From Orientallactaga sibirica (Eukaryota; Chordata; Mammalia; Rodentia; Dipodidae): a DNA stretch of 64,000 nucleotides. The position numbers were made by a program, and so were the translations under genes. Below are positions 1-11,070 of the stretch, piece by piece. A model generated the notes under the pieces. That model saw only the letters and a program-made list of their open reading frames with translations, was not told the DNA's origin and searched no databases. The stretch spans positions 98,739,501 through 98,803,500 of the forward strand of contig JAEOAD010000001.1 of the NCBI GenBank assembly GCA_036365145.1, given 5' to 3'. Each line of letters starts with the position of its first letter. Position 1 is the stretch's first letter.

Positions 1-212
1 CTCCCTTGCTGTTTTAAAAGGGGGGGCTCCAGTATAGCGTTTTGGAAATCCACAGAACTCATGCTCCTTGAGGACTGTGTTCATTTTATGCTGGCTGCCT
101 CACTTGCCCTCAATCCACCTCCCTCTTGCTGGGAACCCTGGCTGATTTCACTGGAGTGAAAAGAATGCATTTCTTTTTGTCAAAAGTCACCATCCTTGCC
201 TTGCAAAGAGGC
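1..212. other. Unannotated intronic sequence
   Basis: No repeat or coding signal is recognised before the first LTR. The last five bases (gaggc) are the target duplication of that LTR. Confidence 0.5.
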
Positions 213-567
213 TGTGGCAGACGTGTCAGGTTCGCTGAGATGAACTTCCAAACCAGGCACACTTATGGAGGAAGGGATACTTATTGAAGCTTACAGAGCC
301 AGGGGACATTTCATAATGGCAGAAGAGCCTGGCCTGCTCTTACAGGAAGAGGCAGAGAGAAAGCTAAAAGCCAAAAGCCACAAAGCACAGCACGCTTCAG
401 GAACTCCAGCTAGGCATACTTGCAAATCTTTAAACTGGAATCTCAAACCCACCACCACACTTTCAGATCCTCCCAGTGACACTGCCTCCAGCCAGGTAGA
501 TGCAGATGCAAACTACAAACTAATAAAACACTGAATATATTGGGAGCATTCTATTCAAACTACCACA
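213..567 (-). mobile_element. Solo LTR, ERVL-MaLR-like (family A of this window)
   Basis: The element starts TGTGGCAGAC and ends CTACCACA on the plus strand, so both termini have the LTR TG..CA form. It is flanked by a perfect 5-bp duplication, gaggc (208-212 and 568-572). The minus strand begins TGTGGTAGTTTGAAT, like rodent ORR1/MT-type MaLR LTRs. Four other LTRs in the window are closely similar. The 89-codon plus-strand frame inside it is antisense LTR sequence, not a gene. Confidence 0.88.
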
Positions 568-686
568 GAGGCTATAGGTTTAAGTAGCAGAGGAATACAA
601 AAGACATCATAAAGAGATAGGATACCCTCAGAAATAGAATGGGAAGAGAGAGATCCATACCCACATATGTACACACACTCAGATTC

Positions 687-849
687 CTTTTTTTTTATTT
701 TTTTTGGTTTTTCGAGGTAGGGTTTCACTGTAGCCCAGGCTGACCTGGAATTCACTATGTAGTCTCAGGGTGGCCTTGAACTCCTGGCGATCCTCCTACC
801 TCTGCCTCCCGAGTGCTAGGATTAAAGGTGTGCACCACCACGCCCAGCT
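687..849 (-). mobile_element. B1 SINE
   Basis: A full B1 (7SL-derived) in reverse: a T-rich tail, then GAGGTAGGG..CCAGGCTGACCTGGAATTC..GATTAAAGGTGTGCACCACC. It is flanked by a perfect 12-bp duplication acactcagattc (675-686 and 850-861). Confidence 0.95.
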
Positions 850-1728
850 ACACTCAGATTCTTTACTCTCTCTTAATTCCTTGTAAAAATTTCCTTCTTC
901 ACCTCTCCCAAATCCCATTCCTGCATGCCCTCCTAGGTTACCATGAATTATTGTATAACTACAGTGGCAGATAGTATTGTGTTCATATTCCAGTCAATAT
1001 CTTGAGAGGGAGTCAGATAGCTTTTTGGGGGGCAGTTCAGGGAAAAAGGCTTACTAGAGAAATTTTAAATTGACCCTTGCCTGCCTTCTGGGACACAAGC
1101 GTCTCCTTTCACCCACTTCACACTGTTTTCCTGCTGCAGCTGAAAAACTGGGAACTCAGCATCTGCCCCAGGCTCACCCCATCAGCACTTTCTCTCAAGC
1201 ACCTAACTCAGGTGTGTGGGGGTGAACCCTTTCTTTGAGTCCAGGCCAATTGGCTCTCATACCACACAGGTTGCTAACCTCTTCCAGGGACAGCCCCCCT
1301 GATCTCAAAAATACTCAGGGGCCATGTAGTTGCGAATTCTTTTTCTAGTCCTTGGCTGTTTTGATCTCCAGGTACCTGGGGGATCCCAACAATAGTAAGA
1401 CCATGCCAGAATGGAAAATTTTTATTTTGTTTTTATCGTTTGTGCCTTTTACTTTTCAAAGCACATGCCTTTGTAGAAAAATCCATTTTACATATTTTTC
1501 CCCAGGTGGGAAAGTCCTTTTTCCCTCCCTTGGTTCCTGAACTCTCTCTTCCTTATATGCTCCCTAATAAAAATGTAATGCTTTGGAACCCATCCTTCTC
1601 AATCTTGTTTTATTCCAATTCTTTGGTAAATCAGCTATGAACTCAGGGTTTGGAGTTTACGAACATTTCCTGAACTCCCAAATATCCTGTTACAAGCTTC
1701 AAGTACCCCCACCTCTCCCCTGATATTT
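850..1728. other. Unannotated intronic sequence
   Basis: I see no repeat that I can name and no exon. The part 1500-1620 has an AATAAA with a following T-rich stretch, as in some old LTR ends, but this is too weak to call. Confidence 0.4.
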
Positions 1729-1872
1729 TCTAGGCAAGGTCTCACTTTAACCCCAGCTGGCTTGGACTTCACTATATAGTCCCAGGCTTGTCTGAACTTA
1801 CTGGGATCTTCCTATCTCTGCCTATTGGCCTCCTGAGTGCTGGGATTAAAGGAATACTCAACCAAACCTGGC
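1729..1872 (-). mobile_element. Diverged B1 SINE
   Basis: The blocks AGGTCTCACTTTA..CCCAGCTGG..CTTGG and GAGTGCTGGGATTAAAGG are present in order, but with many substitutions and small indels and no clear tail, so this is an old copy. Confidence 0.85.
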
Positions 1873-2043
1873 TTTAAACACACTTTATTCTGCATGCTTC
1901 CAAAGATTAAAATGCCTTCATCTTTAAAAAAAAAAGTCATTTCCAGCGCCAATCTTGTACCTTACAAATTATCACTAGTGGTGACTCTGACTTTCAATCC
2001 ATGGATCTCAGGTCCATTACCTTAATCTCTGTCTCTGCACACT

Positions 2044-2044
<1 letters not shown>

Positions 2045-2083
<39 letters not shown>
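2045..2083. repeat. (CG)n(CA)n microsatellite
   Basis: A short alternating GC run passes directly into about 15 CA units. The purine-pyrimidine alternation could adopt Z-DNA. Confidence 0.95.
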
Positions 2084-2089
<6 letters not shown>

Positions 2090-2569
2090 GGACACATACA
2101 CACACAGACTCTAAAAGACATAACCAAACCAATTTTCACAAGTCTTGTTTTTCAGGAGGTTGCTGATTAGGGGGAGGGTTAGATTTCCAGATCTTGACAC
2201 ACTAATGAGGAATTCAGATTATGAATAATTAGAGGGGAAAATGACATTGATAATTTTCTGAAAATTTTTACTCGCTGCCACCTACTTAATATTTTTGTCT
2301 AGTTACACCCCTTTGGTTTAGAAAACAAAGCAATCTCTATAAACATAAAATGTACAACAGTTTGTTCTCTGGGACTCCTGCTTCTAACCCATATCTGATT
2401 CTGCTCCCCTTTCATATGCAATTGTTAATATGTTTGAGCAGAGGAAAGTAATAAACAGCTGGGCTATGGATACAAGAATCTAATATTCTAATAATCTGAA
2501 ATTGGGGATAAGCTGCTCAACACATCTGTGCCTTTTTCTCTATATCTGTATGGGCAGGTAGATAGAGAG

Positions 2570-2745
2570 TGTGATGGCTAATCTTGGGTTGTCAACTTGA
2601 CATTATTCAGAGTCACCATGGAAACCAATTTTTTGTCATGCCTCTGAGGGATTTTCTAGATGGCATTGGTTGAGGTGAGAGGACCCACCCTAAATGTGGG
2701 CAGTGCATCCCATGGGCTACAAGCTACAGGAAAGGTGCTCGTCCT
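2570..2745 (+). mobile_element. 5' part of an ERVL (MLT2/MT2-like) LTR
   Basis: It begins TGTGATGGCTAATCTTGGG followed by TTGTCAACTTGAC, then has a GAGGGATTTTCTAGATGGCATTGGTTGAGGTG-like stretch and GACCCACCC. This is the start of the MLT2/MT2 class of ERVL LTRs. The 3' half is not recognised, so the copy is truncated or decayed. Confidence 0.7.
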
Positions 2746-3232
2746 GTACCTGGCACAGAGTGAGCCCTCTTAAGGGTTCATCTTAGACAGAGGGTCATAA
2801 AGTTCTATCCCATCAGTGTCTGATGGAGTGTGTGGTGTACAGAGATACCATGACCAACGATAGCCATTACATCATTTCTGTGGAAGGCCAAAGCAGCTAA
2901 TCAGTGTTCTTCACTAGCACATCCCAATGCCAGTCACCAGTCATTGACACACATGCATTGATGGTGTCATTGTGGCTGTTCTACCCTAACTATGAGCACT
3001 TGTGTAGTAACACCAGGATTCTACACACCATCCTGGACCCAAACATGTGCCATTATTATCATTATTAGTAATTATTTTACTTTCTTTTTTAAATCAATTC
3101 AATTTTTTGTTTTGCTCTAAGGTAATAATGATGACCTCATCAGTCTAATATGCTGTTAATATGCTGCTGATGTAAGATGTCTGCTTACGTGCACATAATA
3201 AGTACTATCATCACCAGGATTTGGAAGCACAC

Positions 3233-3586
3233 TGTAACAAACAGCTTCAGGTTCACTGAGATGAACTTCCAGACCAGGCAAAGGTATGGAGGAAGAGATA
3301 TTTATTAAAGCTTACAGATCCAGGGGAAGTTCCATAATGGCAGAAAAAGCTGGCCTGCCTTCACAGGTCCAAGCATAGAGAGAGAAGCCACAGCCAAAAG
3401 ACACACAGCACAGCACAGGAACTCCAGCTAGGCACACTTTGCATATCTTTAGATTGAAATCCTAAACCCACCACGATACCTTAAGATCTGCCCAGTGACA
3501 TTGCCTCCAGCCAGGTGGATGCAGATGCAAATAAGAAACTAATAAAACACTGAATATATTGGGGGCCATCTATTCAAACTACCACA
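3233..3586 (-). mobile_element. Solo LTR, ERVL-MaLR-like (family A)
   Basis: It is collinear with the LTR at 213-567 over its whole length: TGTAACAAACAGCTTCAG at one end and CAAACTACCACA at the other. The 5-bp flanks are both cacac (3228-3232 and 3587-3591), a perfect target duplication. Confidence 0.88.
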
Positions 3587-3599
3587 CACACCTTTATGG

Positions 3600-3685
3600 C
3601 TTGCATTCCTGTTCCAGTACTAATATATTCTTAAGGTCTGACCTTGGATAAATCACTGAAATTCATTTGTCTAGCTCACAGTTCT
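3600..3685 (+). mobile_element. MIR fragment (tentative)
   Basis: The phrase GACCTTGGATAAATCACTGAAATTCATTTGTCT resembles the MIR core (GACCTTGGGCAAGTCACTTAACCT..) in part. The match is short and old. Confidence 0.4.
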
Positions 3686-3690
3686 TGTAC

Positions 3691-3960
3691 AGATCAAGGG
3701 GGCATATGTGCAAAAGGAAACTATGCAAGTGCATGGTGCTAAATTATAAGAGACGTTCCGTAACTCCTTAATGTTGCTCTCGGTGAGCTTCAACAGCCAA
3801 GAAGCTGACTCATGAGCAGGAAGTGGGCTCCCATCCTCCATAAGCTCATCACCTGATATGTCACTCTGGATTCTACAGTGGGCTAATCTAGCAGTGGATG
3901 ACATGGTGAGATTCTTGAGTCTACCAGCAATAGTATCAATAGGGCACAAATAGCACCCTT
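3691..3960. other. Unrecognised block with a 119-codon minus-strand frame
   Basis: An open frame runs on the minus strand from 4030 to 3671. Its N-terminal third is low-complexity TA/GA sequence. The remainder contains SGDELMEDGSPLPAHES and TESNIKELRNVSYNL. I do not recognise the protein and see no splice sites that would make it an exon. It may be a decayed transposon or chance. Confidence 0.3.
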
Positions 3961-3977
3961 TGTTTAGAAAATAAAAC

Positions 3978-4062
3978 CTACACACACAGAGAGAGAGAGA
4001 AAGATAGATAGATAAATTATGAATATGCATATATGTATGTATGTTTGATAGGTATACATAAT
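3978..4062. repeat. Low-complexity CA/GA/GATA/TATG tract
   Basis: CA, GA, GATA and TATG units follow one another, ending in an AT-rich stretch. Confidence 0.85.
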
Positions 4063-5278
4063 CAAGTATATAAATTTTTATATATAATTTCAGTCAGGTC
4101 TCTCCTTTACACACCTGAGTCTTATGATAAGGCATATTCTAATTGGATGTCTGGTTCACATAAATGGACCTGAAACACCTGTGTACCTCTGCCCCTGACT
4201 TTTTATTTTTCTGTAAGCTCCTGTTCTCCTCTTTTTCTGCTCTCTCAGATCCTCTCCTACTTTGTTTTGGGTACATTTTGCTTTGCTTTCCACTAGTGTG
4301 AACCCCTTCCCCACAGCGTTTTTTGTCCCTGAGAAAGATCATTCCCCATGTGAGGTAGATTTTTTCTCCCCTATCTCTTCTCAACCTGGGAAGATGGAGA
4401 ATTTCATTTGGCATGGGGTTTCCTGTTTTGCTTTCCCTCTTAACTTCCCCTAAAATAAACATCATAACTCACAGTTTACCCTCCTCTGTGTCCCCATTTT
4501 CATTTATTTTATAACTTGGACAAGGATACAAAGTTGGGGTTCACAGGTCTGGGTGTATCCTGCATCTTTATAGTGATCTAATCTCTCCCACATCTCCAGT
4601 ACTGCATTGCCAGTGATGAGGCTGAAGGTCTATATGTTGATGTACATTTTCTTTGGCCAAGTATTATTTCCTAAGCAAAGTCCTCCAGGTCATTCCTTTT
4701 GGAATGAGGAAAGGAAGGTGTCTTTGCTATCCATGTGCCTGTCACACACAGAAGGGACGACCCATTTTGAAAGCACTTGAGGCAGTGGGCACTCTGAATG
4801 TTCACTATTCACTGCTGGAGCCAAGGGCTCCCAGGGGCGTGATTAAAGAATTTGATGTACACTGTATCTAGGTCTAAGGGGAAGATAAAATGCTGCAGGA
4901 ACTGAAATACACGGATTCTTCACTGAAAGGTCTCCTAAGTAAGGATGCAGAAACTGATGTCATGGACTTCATGTGCAAGCAATAGTATTTACATCTCAAA
5001 AGGCCACTCTGCATTCCTCTCAGTGAGGCAGGCTATTGAGTATTCCAGAAAGATCACAGGATGAAATGCAGCTTAATTCTCTTTGCTATGGAGTAGGGTT
5101 TCTCAGCTCATGCTACTGGCTGCTGTGCGTGGTGAGGCGGTCATTATGGCCTGGAACAAATGCAAACTCAAGCCAATTACTCCTGCAACCACCTGGTTTG
5201 CTTTTCAGCAGAACTTTGAAGCATGCAAAATGAACTAAGAGTTCTTGTGTGAACCCATGACTGAACACTGGAGGCTCA
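4063..5278. other. Unannotated intronic sequence
   Basis: No named repeat is recognised. The end of 4150-4500 (AATAAACATCATAACTC then a pyrimidine-rich stretch) is faintly like the R-U5 part of a retroviral LTR, but no TG..CA ends or duplication support it. Confidence 0.35.
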
Positions 5279-5295
5279 TTTTTTTTTTTTTTTTT
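5279..5295. repeat. Poly(T) run
   Basis: 17 consecutive T. No SINE body is attached that I can recognise. Confidence 0.9.
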
Positions 5296-6087
5296 CTTGC
5301 ACATGTTAAAAGTAGATTGAAGGAAGCCCCCAGTGGAGTCACTCCATTCTCACTCAGCAGGTGGTTACTGAAGCTTTCCTTTGAGAGCAGGAACTTAAAA
5401 AAATGTCCTGTGCCACTATATTCTTGTAAGTGACAAAAGGAAAAATAAAGAGCTACCTGTAAAAGAGAAAAGGCAATGTGGGTTGTGCTCCAGCTTTGCA
5501 GAGGAGTCCTCTCCAAACCTAAGCCACCCTTAGTCAGTGGGAGGAAGGTGGTGAAGTTCCCATATGTACCAAGTCTGTGATTGGTTTCAAAACACTCTCA
5601 TCCATCCTTGCAATAAGCACTTAAAAAGTAAATCAAAGGCTATTAAAACACTCTGACATTGAGCTGCCTTCCTGAAGCAAACCATAAACGGCCAGAATTT
5701 ATAACATTGCTTAGGGGAGGGAAGAGGATTCTGGATCTAAAAACAAGTTTATTAGCTTGTTTTTTATGCTTTTTTAAAAAATTTCTCTTCCTCCCTTAGG
5801 CAGTCATAAACTAAACCTGCTGGATGCAGTGACAAACTGTTAGATTCATAGTTAAGGTTCATATCATTATCCCAGCAACCCTGGGTGATTTATAAGGATA
5901 TGCTAGCAAAATTTCACTTTCTCCTTTAACTAAAGGGGCCTAGGGCTATTTTGCCAACATCTATACACAAAGTGCTACCAATGAAATAATACTGTATGTC
6001 ACTCCCTTCACATTTGAAATTCTGGAGGATAGGGCCAAGTAGGAAAGGGAAATAAACTGGGGAAGATGGCAGCCAAGCTCTGTATGA

Positions 6088-6225
6088 TCTGGGGTAAACC
6101 TTGAGTAAGTTATTTATCCATTCTATACCTCAGTTTCAACTGTAAAAGACATGGACAGGTACAGATAACATTAACAGTCCTTTCCCATATAAAGAGCTTG
6201 TTAGGCAGAACATTAGTCGGCTACT
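6088..6225 (+). mobile_element. MIR SINE
   Basis: GTAAGTTATTTATCC followed by ATACCTCAGTTTCAACTGTAAAAGACATGG is the MIR core and its downstream part (cctcagtttcctcatctgtaaaatgg). This is an ancient mammal-wide element, heavily mutated. Confidence 0.7.
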
Positions 6226-7085
6226 GTATGGCTTACATGAATGACCATGAACCAATGTGAGACCTCAATTCTCTCTTCTTTCCAAATTATGCAAGGTAGA
6301 ATCCTTATCCCCATCGGTTTTTAATAACTTGGACTTTCTCTATTCAACACATGATAAACATAGTGCACAGACTTTAATTTCTTTCCATCTCTTCTCAGTC
6401 ACAGATTTCTGAAGGTGTCTGTTGAATGATGCTGGGGGCCAAATCCCAGCTTCTTTAGAGGGAAGCTTCCCTGCTTTGGATGATGCAGGAGTAAAGTGGT
6501 TGTTTTCCTTCAGCTCCCATATCTTCTGAATTTCCAGACCTACATTTGGTAACTATAATTATCCCTCTCCAACTGATATCAAAATCAAGTTTTCTAAATT
6601 TGCATTGGGTATCTTTCCCAAATGGAGGCTGTTTCAGAGTTTCTACCCTCCACGTGGATGTGCCTTCCATCCTGCTGTGTACCCAACACCTAGTCTTTAT
6701 CTTTGATGCCATCCCTTTGATTGGCCAATCCTCACAGTCTATCTTTTTCCCTCTGATTTCTTGAACATGAAAAAGCTCATGTATTCCCACCAGAACCAAT
6801 TTGAGGTATGCATGACCTCTCCTTTTCCTGTAACAATTTCCTAACTCATTTGAAAGTATTTCCTCCTGGACTTTCCAAAATGTATATTTTCCTTCTCTTC
6901 CCCCTGCTTCCTTGCCATCATGCCCACCTTCATCTTCTCCTCGCCACTCTTTTCTCACCACACACCTTCCTTCCCATTCCCACTCTACTCATACTGGGGC
7001 CATTCCAGTTTCTTTTCATTGCCATATATGTTGGCTCCATTTCTTTACCCCTCTCTAGAAGTGTGTACACCTTTCTTTCTTTTCC

Positions 7086-7157
7086 TTGTATTGGGAGCAA
7101 ACTCAGGGCCTTGTATAGGAGAGGCAAATGCTCTCTCTAGGTCAGCTCCCAGGGCCT
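7086..7157 (-). mobile_element. ID-like tRNA-derived SINE remnant
   Basis: TATTGGGAGCAAACTCAGGGCC followed by GGCAAATGCTCTCTCTAGGTCAGCTCCCAG matches the reverse of an ID/BC1 head (ggggatcgaacccagggcc..gctctaccactgagct). Diverged and tailless. Confidence 0.55.
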
Positions 7158-7865
7158 TCAGTGTCCTTTCTGCCCACGTCGCCTGGTTAAACGATACACT
7201 TTGCTACTGCTTTGTTGAATCAGCCTCTGTGTCACTTCTGCCTAGGTTAAAAAAAAAAAATCCTCTAATTACAGGCTGTCCAAAAGACAAAGATTTGCTT
7301 CTTTGAATACTTAATTTTGTGAATACTTTAATTACTATTACTTTCTATTTTAGTAGACATTTAGGTTTAAATATCTGGAGAACTGAACAATTTCTTATTT
7401 TGCTCACTAATTTGTGCTCAGCCCTCAATTTACAGAAGACAATTTATTATATTTAAATAGTGAATGAAGTAGACAGTTGCTGGTGTCAACAAGCTTTATT
7501 TTCTCTGTCAACTCATTCATCATTCTAGATCCAATTTCTCTCTTGTAATTTATTATTATGTTCCAACAGGATATTTTTTTTCACATAAAATTCCCCACAT
7601 AATTTCTTTTTTTTTTTTTTTAAGAAGACTGTTACTTTTTCAATTTTTTTTATTTTACTTTTCTCTTTATTGGCTTTTTCAATATAAACACCATGTTCTC
7701 AGAGACAGCTTCCCTACCCATTCTAATAAATGTGCATGGCTCTGTCTCAAGTCAACTCTGACTTTACCCTATTAATACCATTATTATAATACACAGTGTA
7801 AGAGTGTGTTTACATTTTTAACATGTGTCTTCCTTAATGAACTCTAAGCTTAGAATGGACACACA

Positions 7866-7884
7866 ATATATATATATATATATA
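7866..7884. repeat. (TA)n microsatellite
   Basis: About nine TA units. Confidence 0.9.
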
Positions 7885-7960
7885 GTCACAATTATAAATA
7901 ATACCACATCCTTGCAGAATATCTAGCACATAATAAGCTCTTAAAAATATCATTAGGTCA

Positions 7961-8211
7961 TGCTTGGGAAATGGTTAAGTGGCTTAAGAACTTGTAACAC
8001 AAGAATGAAGACCGGAGTTCAGCTTCCTAGTACCCATGTAAAGTCTAGGTATCTAGTGTGTGCCTGTACTTCTAGTACAGGGAAGACAGAGAAAGGAGGT
8101 ACCCATGGCTAGCTAGCTAGTCTAGCCATATCAGTGACTCTTGGTTTAGTTAATAAATAACTAACTAAATAAATAAATAAATAAATAAAACTAGTCCAAA
8201 AAATAAGGTGG
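7961..8211 (+). mobile_element. B4 SINE, 5' part (split by a DIP)
   Basis: The copy has the ID-like head (GGGAAATGGTTAAGTGGCTTAAGAACTTG), the B1-derived middle (TAGTGTGTGCCTGTACTTCTAGTAC) and GCTAGCTAGCTAGTCTAGCC, followed by AAAAAATAAGGTGG. That order is diagnostic for B4, the rodent ID-B1 fusion. The element resumes at 8432. Confidence 0.75.
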
Positions 8212-8431
8212 GGGCTATAGACATGGCTTAGCAGTTAAGGTTCTTGCCTGTAAAGCCTAATGACTCAGGTTTGACTCCACAGTATCTATGTAAAGCCAGA
8301 TACTCAGCATGGCACATGCATTCGGAGTTCCTTTGCAGCAGCTGGAGACCCTAGCATACCCATTCTCTCTCTCTGTTTGTAATTATGTAAGTAAATATAT
8401 ATATAAATATATATATTTTTTTGAAAAAAAA
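8212..8431 (+). mobile_element. DIP-like tRNA SINE inserted in a B4
   Basis: The sequence GACATGGCTTAGCAGTTAAGG..AAGCCTAATGACTCAGG gives A and B box-like parts of a tRNA head. It is followed by TAAAGCCAGATAC, a CTCTCT run, and an A/T-rich tail. It interrupts a B4 between its AATAAGGTGG block and its terminal CA-rich part. Confidence 0.85.
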
Positions 8432-8545
8432 GTTGGAAAATGACCAAGGAAGATACACAACATTGACTTCAGAACACCACACGTACATGTGCATACATAG
8501 AAACACACACAGGCACACATATCATATGCATACGCATGCAAAATG
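8432..8545 (+). mobile_element. B4 SINE, 3' part
   Basis: GAAAATGACCAAGGAAGATACACAACATTGACTTC continues the B4 consensus directly after the break at 8211 and runs into the CA/CG-rich B4 end. Confidence 0.7.
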
Positions 8546-9394
8546 ACTAAATAAACAACATGGAATGGGAAATTATTTAAACTAATGAGTCTATTTTAGT
8601 CATCTCCACATCACAGGCCATATCTTCTGAGGCCAGAGATAATATTTCTTCTCTATTTTGTGTGCTGCATAGCATCAAACCTAAAATTAGGTTAAGTCAG
8701 AGCTTCTGAAATGACAAGTTCAGGTCAGGTTTTCTCCTGCATGGTCACCCTGTGTTCTACAGCATGCTCTGCAGCATGTCTGGCCCCCATGCACAGGCTG
8801 ACCACAGTACCCTACAGTCCCAATTCTGGTCATTGATAAAGTCTCTGGACATTGTCCAATATCCTCTGCAGACAAAATCTGCCTACTCACCTGCAAAAAT
8901 CTGCTGTACACCAATGGGCTAAGGACTTAATCGAATTAATGTTGATTAACACAGTAAAAGTGGGTTTGGGCATCTCTGGGATCTAAAGTGACTCACACTA
9001 GAGCCAATGTGTTGAACAAAACCTAGAAACACCTGGCAGTACCTATGAGTGGTTCTGCCTTCCAGTGTAAGAAACTGCAGCCAAACTGGCCAGGAGCCTG
9101 TGCTAACATCTTCCTTAGTCATTGTTTTCTCAATAGCTGAAATCAAAGCTGAACAACTCTGAGTAGATACCTATCATGTTTGCAACTCCCTAAACTCACC
9201 AATCATGTTTTAATCATTGCACCTACCATTTGTTTTTAATCTTCCTTTCCAGTACACACTCTTAAGTGGTAAGAATCTGTATCTGTCTACTTCCAGGCAG
9301 AGGGAATCCTGAGAAAACAGCTCTGACAATGAACATTGTGGTCAAACTTGGCTACATGCTATGCATTCATATATGTATAATTTTATTGAGCAGT
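8546..9394. other. Unannotated intronic sequence
   Basis: No repeat is recognised. Two short minus-strand frames (64 and 66 codons) are present, without splice sites or family likeness. Confidence 0.4.
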
Positions 9395-9395
9395 A

Positions 9396-9436
<41 letters not shown>
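9395..9436. repeat. (TG)n microsatellite
   Basis: About 20 TG units preceded by TATG units. Confidence 0.95.
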
Positions 9437-9693
9437 ATGCACACATGTGCTAGAGAAAGAATGTGAAGAGAGACAGAGAGAGACTATCCAGATTCAAAGG
9501 AGTGGAAATAATGTAAAATGCCCTCAGCAGAAGATTCAGTATCTGAAGATGGAGGGCGGGAGAGGCTTATGCTTAGTCTTAGTGTTAGTGTTAAATGAAA
9601 GGAATGAATAAGAACTTTCATGATGAAATCTATGTAATATGTACCTTTTGATGTCTTCTACAGTACTTAAACAGTCTTTTAAAAGGAGTTATC

Positions 9694-9915
9694 TTTTTTT
9701 AAATTTTTTAAATTTATTTATTAGAGACAGAGAGAGGGAGAGAGAGAGAGACTCAGAGACTGAGAATGGGCACACCAGGGCCTCTAGCCACTGCAAATGA
9801 AGTCCAGACACATGCACTACCATATGCATCTTGCTTATGTGGGACTTGGAGAATCAAACCTGGGTCCTTAGGCTTTGCAGTCTTGCACCTTAACCACTAA
9901 GCAATCTCTCCAGCC
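9694..9915 (-). mobile_element. DIP-like SINE (short form)
   Basis: In reverse: T/A-rich tail, GAGA run, GAATGGGCACACCAGGGCC, CAGCCACTGCAAATGAAGTCCAGA, ..TTAACCACTAAGCAATCTCTCCAGCC. The flanks share TTAAAAGGAG plus a TAT-containing stretch, a target duplication with one mismatch. Confidence 0.92.
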
Positions 9916-9956
9916 TTAAAAGGAGCTATTTTTATGACATCTTAACTTTTAAAATA

Positions 9957-10169
9957 TATTTTTTTCTTTACTTATTTTATTTGAGAGAAAGAGAGAGAGA
10001 GAGAGAGAAAGAGAAGAATGGGCATGCCAGGGTCTCCAGCCACTGCAAACAAACCCCAGATGCATGCACCCCTTGTGCATCTGGCTTATGTGGGGCCTGG
10101 AGAGTTGAACCAGGATCCTTTGGCTTTGCAGGCCACTAAGCTTAACTACTAAGCTATCTCTCCAGCCCC
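9957..10169 (-). mobile_element. DIP-like SINE (short form)
   Basis: Same order and orientation as the copy 40 bp before it: GAGAGA tail side, GAATGGGCATGCCAGGG, CAGCCACTGCAAAC, ..TTAACTACTAAGCTATCTCTCCAGCCCC. The two differ at many sites, so they are separate insertions and not a recent tandem duplication. Confidence 0.92.
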
Positions 10170-10438
10170 TGCTTGTTAACATAGAGTATAAAACATTTGA
10201 GAAAACTCATAGAGTACAAATGAAATACTTCAACTCAAGTCTTCTTTCATTCCAACAGCTACTAAGGAAAACACCTAATGCTACTGTGCCCCTACTCCTA
10301 GACTGCCACTTGGGGGTCAGCTTTTCTCTTACTCTTCAACATAATCCATGGCGTCCTCTTTCCAGGAAATGGTATGATTCCACAGGAAGTAATATACTGC
10401 CTCAAAATCTGTTGCATTGATTTATGTATTTTGTCAAA

Positions 10439-10443
<5 letters not shown>
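10170..10443. other. Unannotated intronic sequence
   Basis: No repeat or exon recognised. Confidence 0.4.

Positions 10444-10500
<57 letters not shown>
10444..10500. repeat. (TG)n(AG)n compound microsatellite
   Basis: About 17 TG units joined directly to about 11 AG units. Confidence 0.95.
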
Positions 10501-11021
10501 TCTTGTATGAAGCAAATAAATAAGCAATACATTCTGATCACGTGATACTTAATGGTGGTTGGCACATAGTAAGTGTTATGAAGCTGTGTGAAAAAGGTCT
10601 TGATTTTCCCTTCACTGTTATATTTCAGGCTAGGTGCTGTTCAGACCACACCCATTTGTAGTAACTGCATCTCTATCCAGAGATGATAATTAGCACCTGT
10701 TGTGGCAGCAGACCACAATCCTATCCCTTACCCCTACTGCCCAGTCACCAGAGGTAACCTGTCTTCAAGCAGGTTCTAGCAGAGACTTATTAACCAATGC
10801 CTGTTTTCTCATGAGTCAGGAGACCCTCCACTACGAATCATTTTATATAGGAAGTTTTGCCTTATCTCAAGGGATTGAAAACTTTCTTTAGGTCTTCAGA
10901 ACCCACCGTTTTGGTGGCAGCATGAACAATCTTCATTAATAAAATCTTGTGGTCTCAAGGAACAGGTTGTCACGATGTCCTCTTGAATCTGAATATATGG
11001 TCACCACACACACATAATAAA
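10501..11021. other. Unannotated intronic sequence
   Basis: Nothing recognised. Confidence 0.4.
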
Positions 11022-11025
11022 CAAA

Positions 11026-11068
<43 letters not shown>

Positions 11069-11070
11069 AT
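11022..11070. repeat. (AAAT)n microsatellite
   Basis: About 12 tetranucleotide units. It could be an expanded SINE tail but no SINE body is recognised beside it. Confidence 0.95.

Noticed and set aside
265..534. 89-codon plus-strand frame, and the similar 97-codon frame at 45713-46006
   Set aside because: Both are the antisense of family A LTRs; their likeness reflects the shared repeat and not a gene family.
4150..4500. A possible retroviral LTR end (AATAAACATCATAACTC followed by a pyrimidine-rich stretch)
   Set aside because: No TG..CA boundaries, target duplication or second copy in the window; too weak to call.
10055..10075. CTCF-like site in a short-form DIP (CACAAGGGGTGC on the minus strand)
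   Set aside because: Lacks the GGGGGCGC half of the motif; the short form in general does not fit the CTCF core.
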